Of a stretch of 64,000 nucleotides of DNA, positions 56,591 to 64,000 are shown in pieces; position 1 is the stretch's first letter, and each line of letters begins with the position of its first letter. Made by a program: the position numbers and the translations under genes. Location of the stretch: assembly GCA_009809945.1 (NCBI GenBank), contig WTPW01000010.1, positions 1,040,590 to 1,104,589 of the forward strand, read 5' to 3'. This stretch comes from Gigaspora margarita. Taxonomy: Eukaryota; Glomeromycota; Glomeromycetes; Diversisporales; Gigasporaceae. The notes under the pieces were generated by a model. It saw only the letters and a program-made list of their open reading frames with translations. It had not been told where the DNA came from and did not search any database.

Positions 56591-56655
56591 AGGGGGTACC
56601 ATGGGTTATCAAACAATTTACTTGTGCGGCACAAGTAAATCGTTCGGTACCCCCT
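56591..56655. repeat. 65-nt hairpin HP3
   Basis: AGGGGGTACC pairs with GGTACCCCCT, and AATTTACTTGTGC with GCACAAGTAAAT; an 11-nt bulge on the left arm separates the two stems. HP1-HP3 occur within 700 bp. Confidence 0.85.
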
Positions 56656-56659
56656 GTAT

Positions 56660-58100
56660 GCTTTATTTTTAGATTTAGCTAATATGGGTTTTATTTGTAA
56701 AATTTGAATAATTCCAAAAGTCTAAGTAGGAAGAATCTATTGTTGCATCGAAACTTTTAATTTGGTAAGCTTTTAAAATGAAGTTTAGTATGTGTTGGCA
56801 TGTTATTTCTATTCGAAAACCAGATCTGATAGAGGGTTTCATAAATTCTCCAATAAGTCAAAAATAAGTAGGAATTTTTTAAATAGCATTTTTACTATAT
56901 TGAATTATAAATTGGCAAAATAAATAGGAGCTAAATGTAAATTTTTGAATTTTTGAAATAATTTATTTCAAAATAAGTGGGCGCTTAAAAATTTTTTTTT
57001 TTTTTTTTTTGTCTCTGGTTTAAAAATTCCGAATCGGAAAGTTAAATAGATATACCCGATGATAAAATTAGCTCTTATTATCTACTAGTAGGCAGTATGC
57101 GATTAAGTATATTGAAATAAATACTTCATTGTATTATATACTATATCGTTATATCATCATAGTAGACTACAATTTCATGTATAGTAAAGATATCCTAAAT
57201 GTGATCTTTCTAAAAAAAATGCATATTTGACCCATAAAATGCTATTGTTTTTCTGATGTACATTGTTAGCTTGGTTCCTACAAGCTATATTTAGGGAGGT
57301 CTGATTGCAGTTAATGGTTTGATCATAAACCGCTCATATGCAAATAGCATATATACAACCCTATATAAACAAATGCACTGGTTCTGATAAAATTTAGTCC
57401 ACAATCTATATATATCTACCCAACACTAACCATAACCCTAACCTAAATCTGGCTAACTTCAGTGAAATGGCTATTGGCGAAATTGGTCATTAATACAATA
57501 TATAAATAAAATTTCTTTCAAATAACTGAAATAAAAATTTACCTAGTTTTAACTTCTTTAACTTATGGTACCAAAGGAAAACAACGTTCTCATGTACCTG
57601 TTAAAATATATAATAAAAAAAGTCATATTTTTAGGAAGTTAGGATGTTAAAACCAAACCAGTCCGAACCAGTCTAAACTGAATTAACACTATAAACATAG
57701 ACTGGACCCAAATAGACTAGTCTGAACCAGACTATTAATATCTTTACTCAAGTGGAATACTGCCATGTCGAATTGCTAATTTGAGAAGAAAAAAAAGAAT
57801 AAATAAGTACCTGAAAGATTGATTTAAGCAAGCCAATTAAGCAATACCAAATTATAAGTAGTTAAAAAACAAAAAAAATTTATATCACAATATCGAATCT
57901 ATTTTTGCTACATACTTATAAGTTCCCTAAGCTTTTATGCTTGTGGAATCTTAAAAAAATGTTATAGTTCCTTGAAGCTAAAATCTTGTCTAATATATGA
58001 GTGCGGCGAGAATTGGATTACTTCTTGTTCATACGTTCTTGAGACCTATTTCAATCAGCATAGAAGTAAAAAAAGTGTCATTTTATTTTTATCACTAAGG
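56660..58100. other. Spacer
   Basis: A pure T tract lies at 56992-57010. CTAACCATAACCCTAACC at 57426 is telomere-like but single. At 57655-57745 CCAGTCCGAACCAGTCT and TAGTCTGAACCAGACTA are short self-complementary words that may mark a small hAT-type MITE. No gene is seen. Confidence 0.4.
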
Positions 58101-58103
58101 AGC

Positions 58104-58204
58104 AAATTGGTTAACCTAATTGTCAAATGATCGATTTACCTTATATTAAAAATCTAATTGGTTAATCTAACTGTCAAATGATCGATGCATCTTATAGTCA
58201 AATT
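58104..58204 (+). repeat. Two-copy 51-bp tandem repeat
   Basis: AATTGGTTAACCTAATTGTC and AATTGGTTAATCTAACTGTC start 51 bp apart, each followed by AAATGATCGAT and a TTATA-type spacer. Confidence 0.75.
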
Positions 58205-58652
58205 TAGGAGCGTCAGGTATTCTGCAGATCAGCCGATATGATTATGATATAGTATTAATATATAATAATAAAATTAAATAAAAAATAATTTAATATTACC
58301 AGACATAAAATCACATATATATTATTTTGTTTTGAGTATCCTATCTAATTACTTTATTAATAAATAGAATTAAAGTGATTGTGAAATTTTATATAATATA
58401 TAATAAAAAATATAATAATTATTTAATATTGTCTATTTTTTTCTTCATTTATAATTTTAATTTCAAAGTAAAATAATCTGTATTGTAAAGGAATTGGATT
58501 ATTGGCATGAGTTACAATAGCTTTATAATTATTAGAATCTTTAAAAGTTTTTTTTAACTATGTAATGATATAATATATTTCTGAGAATTTTTTTATAAAA
58601 ATTTATTATGCATTTTATCTATATAATTCACTTTAAGCCCACTTGAATCTAT

Positions 58653-59309
58653 TAGTGATACAAGCTGATCCCAGCCTATCAGCCGGGTGGGAGGGCGGGC
58701 TGAAGGTCGACTCATGCCTTCACAGGCCGGGTGGGCTGACTAAGATAAGTTAGGATTTTAAATCAATCTATTTTTTAACCTTTAATTTTACTAGAAACCA
58801 CCAATAGTAAGTCCATCAATAAGCTAATCCAAATTAATCTTTCTTTGTTCAATGGATGAATAAGAGCTTTTCTGATTGACTAATTATTTTTACTTCTTGT
58901 TGGGGCCACTAAATAATTTTTAAGGACTTAATTCTGCAGTTGACTTAACTGCTGATAATTACCAAATAGTAAGTTACTAAGATCATTGGTGTAAGTTGCC
59001 AGAACTTTTGGGCAAGTTGGCAAATTAGGTTGAAATTAATCATAGGTTTGGCCAGTATTAAGTTAATGTAATATCAGAAAATTTCAGTATGATAGACAGT
59101 CAACCAACATAAACATGAGAATTTTTTGAGATATGGTAATTTGTTCAATAAAATTACTGAAATTATTGTTAGAAGATCATATTATAGGTGTGGTTGGTAA
59201 TTTTGGATTGACTAAAAATTTTTTAATAATATAGTCAGCCCAGTCGACCGGGCCGAGTAATTTTTTCAGCTGGGTCAGCCCAAGCCTTTGGGATCAGCCT
59301 GTATCACTA
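58653..59309. mobile_element. 657-bp hAT-type element
   Basis: The ends TAGTGATACAAGCTGATCCC and the inverse of GGGATCAGCCTGTATCACTA. The TSD is GAATCTAT/AAATCTAT (7 of 8). The ends are GC-rich, with GGGCTGAC and CGGGCCG words repeated in both orientations, against an AT-rich centre. There is no ORF. Confidence 0.9.
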
Positions 59310-59317
59310 AAATCTAT

Positions 59318-59972
59318 ACTAACAGACTGTAATATATTATTAATATTCTCTATGGTTAGTAAAACAAGACCATTAAACATAGTAGCCTCTTTTATTATTT
59401 TTATTCATTTAATTAATCTAATAATGCATGTTACAATATCAGCTCATTTTAATTATTATATATGTATGTAGCACATATAGTAAAGACAAGAAAAATATAT
59501 ATTGGCATGCTGTAATCATTACAACTTGTTTTTAAAATTATTATTTTTTTTTAATTTTAATAGTGAGACCTTGCTCTTATCTTTATTAAATTTAATGAAA
59601 ACTTTTTACAATTGGAAAAAATTTCATAATTTAAATCTAATGCTAAGAAAAAGAACTTAGACATATAGCTAGATAAACAAAAGTAGACCTAGTACTTATC
59701 TGTGGCCTAAACCAACAAGAGTGGCCAAGGCTTACCTAGATTTGGTTATTGGTTAATATACTAGAAGGGTATGTAAGATATTTAATCCAGTGGAGGTACC
59801 AGTAGTCTATTTTCTGAATTGAGCTATTGATAATAGAATTATTATTATTAGTTTGAATTGTAGATGTAGTAGATACAGAAGATCCAGAAGCTATAGTTTA
59901 ATTTTGTAAGATTGTTTGTTGATATTGTAATCTTGAAGTGCAATATGGAATCCAGAATTTTGTATAAATTTG
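59318..59972. other. 3' flank of the non-LTR element
   Basis: It probably includes the 3' untranslated region of the LINE (minus strand). No poly-A tail or target duplication could be placed. Confidence 0.4.
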
Positions 59973-60299
59973 TTAATTCAGATGAAGTAAAAATTGAATT
60001 GTAAAGGAGCTAGCAAGCTTTAAAGATAAGCCAGTTTCTTGTAATGTATTAATTAGTTCTAATGGAATAAGACCTGATAGAGTTGAGTATAATGAGAGCT
60101 TTTGTAAAAAATGATGAGTTTGAAAACTATCAAGGTTTAAAATTTTGAAGTGAAAATTTATAGCCTGAGTTGAAGAGATGTCAAGTTTGTTAGAGCTAAG
60201 TATTTGGTTTAAGGAATTGTTTATAAGGTCTAGTAGTAGATTAGTATTTGGACAAGTAACCCAGTGCTTGCCTATTGGCATATATAACAAATATTAGGG

Positions 60300-61075
60300 T
60301 ATGAGGGATATCTTTTATGAAGAATATGTGGAGAAGGAAGCTCATCTAGTAAAAACTTTACTCTAAAAGATTTTAGAGTAGAGGATTGAAAGCTATGTAA
60401 AAAATTGCTAATTTTTTGATTATTATTAATGTATAGCCATGAAGTATTCTAGTTAATAAGTTGTAAAATTGGGTTCCATTGCTGAAAGTGGTTTTGTGAT
60501 GTCCACTATGCAATTATATGTGCTCTACAGATTGTTCTTATGCTACGATGGATAGGGAGTTCTATTGGATAATTATCTGAAGTTGGTGTATATTGAAGAT
60601 TATATATGTTGTTTGAATTAAAAATAAGATAAGGTGCTATGTGATGATTGTGTGCTAGTTGGTCAGCTTTATTGTTAAAGTTGTCATCTTCATGTGCATT
60701 TACTTTATGCAAAGTAATATTAAGATTGTATGATTTAATTAAATTAAGTAATGTATTCCAGATTGACCAGTAGGGTATATTTAGAAAGTTTGGAAGTGGT
60801 ATAATATTAATTAAACTTTTAAATTTAGAGATAACTGATTGTGAATCTGTATAAATTTGGATAGTACAATTTCTAGAAGCTGTACTTATTGCAGCTAAAA
60901 TTGCAAGTAATTCTGCTTTAAATAAGCATGGTCAGAATTTTGTTTGTGCTTGAAAGGTATGTATGATATTTTGGTTAGCTAGTTGTATCCAACCAATTCC
61001 CATAGAGCACTGGAGATTGCCTAGGTTAATAACAGAACTATCTGTATAAAAAGTAAGTTCTGAGAGGCTACTATT
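60300..61075 (-). pseudogene. LINE RNase H domain and zinc knuckle
   Basis: SELTFYTDSS (near 61050) carries the first Asp, FKAELLAILAAI (near 60910) the Glu, IQIYTDSQSVIS (near 60855) the second Asp, and HEDDNFNNKADQLAHN (near 60670) the last Asp. The complete D-E-D-D set of RNase H1-type enzymes is thus readable. Then, across a frameshift, ICYIC and HWVTCPN form a C-x2-C...H-x3-C knuckle. One early stop (TAA) precedes the first motif. Confidence 0.85.
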
Positions 61076-62281
61076 TTAATGTATAAAGGACTAAAGAGTA
61101 TTATAAGCTTGGCTTGGTTCAAATATTGGAGGGAGTTGTATAGTAGAAATGTTGAGATTTGGTAATAGTGGGATATAAATTGGATTTCTAAGTGCAGTTG
61201 AATATATAAGATCTAGAAAATTAGCATTTAAATTAATTGTTTTGTCAGAATTTAGTCTGCCAAAGAATTTTGTAGCATGACTAGTAGGTATTAGAATAGT
61301 GTATTTGTTTTTAATTATTTTAGTATTGAGAGAACAGTTACTGCATGATGATATAGTAATTGGTGGAGTTGGGTATAAGTTTGTGAATTGTGTTTGAAAA
61401 GAACATTGCCAGTGAGTTATTAGTGTAAAGTCTGATGCAGTTGGTTGGCAACGAGCTTTGCCTATAATAATTTGATAATTTAATAATATAATAAGCCAAG
61501 GTTTGGAATGTTTTGAAAAGTGACCAGTAGTATAACTATAATAGTTTGTAGAGAGTAAATTTATATGTAAGTAAATAGTGTGTTTATAGGAGTGGCTAGT
61601 GATTTTATCTTCTAGAAAGGTAAACCATTGAGGAGTTCTGCCTTTAGGAATTTTGTGTAATCTTGGTGAAATGTGTTTTCAATCTAATAAGCATGAATTG
61701 TCATATGTTGTGAGTTGATCAAGAAAAAGTAAATGATGATGCCAAATTTGTTTTTTAAAAATTGTGTATTTAGGATGTGAGACAAGAATAGATTCTAAAG
61801 AAATTGAACCTTCTTTAATTACAAAAGGAATGTTAGAATAAAAGTTAGGGCTAATTGACCAGTTAAGATGCTTAAAAAGCTGAATAATCTTAAAGGATAT
61901 AGTTGATCTATTAGAGCCATCAATTGTAGGATTAGAATGAGTGAAGATACTAGTAGGTGATCAGAGGTTATTTTAGAGTTGTTGAACCCTAATAAGAGTA
62001 GTAATGTTTAATAGACCATTGCTATTTAATCTTTTAATAAAGTTAGACAAGTGGTATTAAAGTTGGATATCCCAAATATTTTTAATATTGTAAATTTAAG
62101 GATGGAGTAAAGTACTAGTAGGAATTGTGCGGTTAAGTTTGGCTTTATGCTTGATTAATCCTATGTGCTGTGTAAAGATTTTATTGCATGTTGACAGACT
62201 TAATACAATATTTTGTAAACGGTATTCTATTGTAGGAATAATAACAATATTAATAATATAGTGTACTTGGGTATCTGTAAT

Positions 62282-62600
62282 GGGTGGCAATTATTTCATC
62301 GACAATCACTTCACAGACATCCCATTTCACCAACAAATTATTCACTGACAAGTTCATTTTACTGACAGTTCATTTTATCGAAGCTCATTTCACCAACAAA
62401 GTAATTCTGGTCATTGTCATTAGGGTTGGGGTAGGGTCAGGGTAAAATTAGGGTTAAAGTTAGTGTGCTGTATAGAAAAAACTTTTAGGTGAAATGAGCT
62501 TCGGTGAAATGAACTGTTGGTAAAATGAACTTGTCGATGAATAATTTGTCGGTGAAATGGGGTATCTGTGAAGTAATTTTCAGTGAAATAATATGGACCC
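62282..62600. mobile_element. 319-bp MULE-type MITE in the LINE
   Basis: A perfect 9-bp TSD, ATCTGTAAT, at 62273-62281 and 62601-62609. The ends are GGGTGGCAATTATTTCATCG and the inverse of GTGAAATAATATGGACCC. The arms (about 120 bp) consist of CATTTCACC, CATTTTACTGACA and CTTCACAG phrases inverted on the other side. Removing it with one TSD restores the LINE sequence KQITD. Confidence 0.92.
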
Positions 62601-62602
62601 AT

Positions 62603-64000
62603 CTGTAATTTGTTTTGTACGAGCAATTTGTATAAGCTGGTTTAATTCAGCAATAATAAGTTTGGTTTGTTGAAATTGTTTATTGTCTAAAGTAAACCAA
62701 CATCCAAGAAACTTAAAAGGCTGGTTTGGTAATTGAAGAGGAAGAGGTTGATTGTTATATATAATTGGGTTGTAGTTTTGTTGTTTAATATTGGTAGAAA
62801 GTATTGATTTGGTTGGATTCACTTGGATGTTTGCCATAGAATAGAAGGATTCTGCAACAGTAAGTATCTTAGAAAGCTCTGTTTGGAATGATGCTATTCA
62901 TAAATTATCATCCATGTATGCTAGTACAGAACATTTGGTTTGTAAATTGTCAGTTGTAAAATTTTTGAGATTGGTAAACCAGGATGTTTCAATTGTATAA
63001 CTAGGTGAATTTGAGTGTATATAAGAAATAAGAGGATCATAGTAGATTGGCCAAAGAAGAGGTGTTATTGTTTCTTCTTGATCAATACTATTTTGAACCT
63101 GATAAGGTTGTGTAAGACCCAAATTGGTAATAACATTGTTTTGTCAGTCAGTTAAAATATTAAGAAGAGTGTTAACAATATTAGTAGGCAGAAGTAAACG
63201 TGTAAGAGCATGTTCTAAAAGAGTAAAGTTTACAGAATCATAAGCTTTACTCATGTCTTGTGATAGAAGCCAGATTTCTTTGTGATTGCAGTTAGCATCT
63301 TCTATAAGATTGTTAAGAATATGAATAGAAATAGATGTACTATTTTTAGGAAGGGCAACATAGTTATATGGTGAAAGAATAGGGTGTTGTAAAAAAACTT
63401 GATTTAGTTTATTGGTAATAATTTTGGTATAGATTTTTCTGGTATACTCGATAAGACTTATTGGGCATATAAGATTGAGATTACTATCAAAAGTATTGTT
63501 TATTGAAATAGAAAAAATCCTTCCTTTTTTCCATTGTTTGGGAATTGAATTTTGTATAAGGCATCGATTAAAAAGAGATGTGAGAATAGTAATACTAGTT
63601 GGGTTATAATGTTTGATCATTTCATAGCTTATGCCTATAGGACCACAGGCTTTGTTATTAGGGAGTTGAGAAATTGTTTGAATGACTTCTTCTTCTGTTA
63701 TAGGAAGGGTTAGTGGTATATACCATTCAGACTTAATATGTAGGGGTGGATGGTATTGTTATTCCAAAAGTTATCAAATAAATTCTGGTTAATAGGTCTG
63801 TATGCAGTCCAGTTATTAAAGTGTGATTAGATATGTTGTTTAATTAGAGTGGGATCAGTAATAAGTTGGTTTTGAAGTTTAATATTTGTAAAATGAACAG
63901 GAGATTGGTAGCGATCAAGTATACTATTTATAGCTTGTGTAGGTTTAGTAATAAGTATTTCACATCTTTTTTCTGAGGCCTGATTAATTTGTTGTCGGAG
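62603..64000 (-). pseudogene. LINE reverse transcriptase domain
   Basis: Motifs in order: LPNNKACGPIGISYEMIKH (63670-63610; frameshifted at about 63735), IPKQWKKGRIFSI, QDMSKAYDSVNF with the motif A Asp (near 63250), VLAYMDDNL with the YxDD catalytic pair (62926-62900), and NQPFKFLGCWF (motif E-like, near 62710). A TGA at 63141-63143 interrupts ILTD*QNN, where TGG (Trp) is expected. The frame is lost at a second site near 62895. The catalytic residues remain but the ORF is not functional. Confidence 0.87.

Larger units (their letters stand above)
59973..64000 (-). mobile_element. Non-LTR retrotransposon (LINE), RT plus RNase H, 5' end outside window
   Basis: Reading leftwards from 64000 the element encodes reverse transcriptase, a connection region, RNase H, a CxxC...HxxxC zinc knuckle and a short C-terminal domain ending at 59973. 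Stops and frameshifts break it throughout. A MULE-type MITE (62282-62600) lies in the RT thumb. The apurinic-type endonuclease and ORF1 would lie beyond the window. RT followed by RNase H places it among I/Tad-like clades rather than L1 (inference). Such a machinery could mobilise the tRNA-headed retroposons seen here. Confidence 0.88.

Noticed and set aside
57426..57450. Telomeric repeat
   Set aside because: CCCTAACC-type words occur once or twice here and near 8505 and 48200; there is no array.

Overview
The window is AT-rich eukaryotic nuclear DNA that is almost entirely repeats. Short spliced introns (56-73 bp, GT..AG), degenerate protein kinase and Sel1-repeat fragments, a phage-type RNA polymerase fragment and several lineage-expanded hypothetical families fit an arbuscular mycorrhizal fungus (Glomeromycotina, Rhizophagus-like). 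That assignment is inference from remembered family resemblance; no search was run.

Only two loci look like possibly living genes, and they are divergent neighbours. A nine-exon gene on + (12799-15095, 593 codons, all exon phases consistent) ends in a conserved domain with a possible PD-(D/E)XK-like motif. A short three-exon gene on - (11096-11542) has an uncertain 3' end. Between them lies a GC-rich 126-bp direct repeat.

Left part (1-10.7 kb): a coiled-coil gag-like remnant, a decayed Polinton/Maverick-like pair (integrase and A32/FtsK-type packaging ATPase), a Tc1/mariner element inserted inside the integrase, two tandem 0.34-kb MITEs, and a 1.04-kb MULE-type hierarchical palindrome with a perfect 9-bp target-site duplication (TSD).

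Middle (15.4-31.3 kb): hAT-like elements, kinase and mitochondrial-type RNA polymerase pseudogene fragments, then an 8.1-kb nest. A Tc1-like element (23188-31303) holds a TA-target element, which holds a 1.3-kb tRNA-headed retroposon, which holds a hAT MITE. The same Tc1 element also holds a 3.25-kb element with a 7-bp TSD that carries an FAD-oxidase gene fragment.

Right part (31.8-64 kb): two 2.1-kb inverted-repeat elements with perfect 8-bp TSDs, further hAT MITEs, a second tRNA-headed retroposon, a cloverleaf-like MITE, a C2H2 pseudogene, a pseudogene of a CPWC-motif family, a cluster of 50-65 nt hairpins, and a non-LTR retrotransposon on - (59973-64000, reverse transcriptase plus RNase H) split by a MULE MITE. 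A 778-base run of N marks an assembly gap. TSDs allow many insertions to be ordered in time, and nonsense changes in the decayed genes look biased toward C-to-T.
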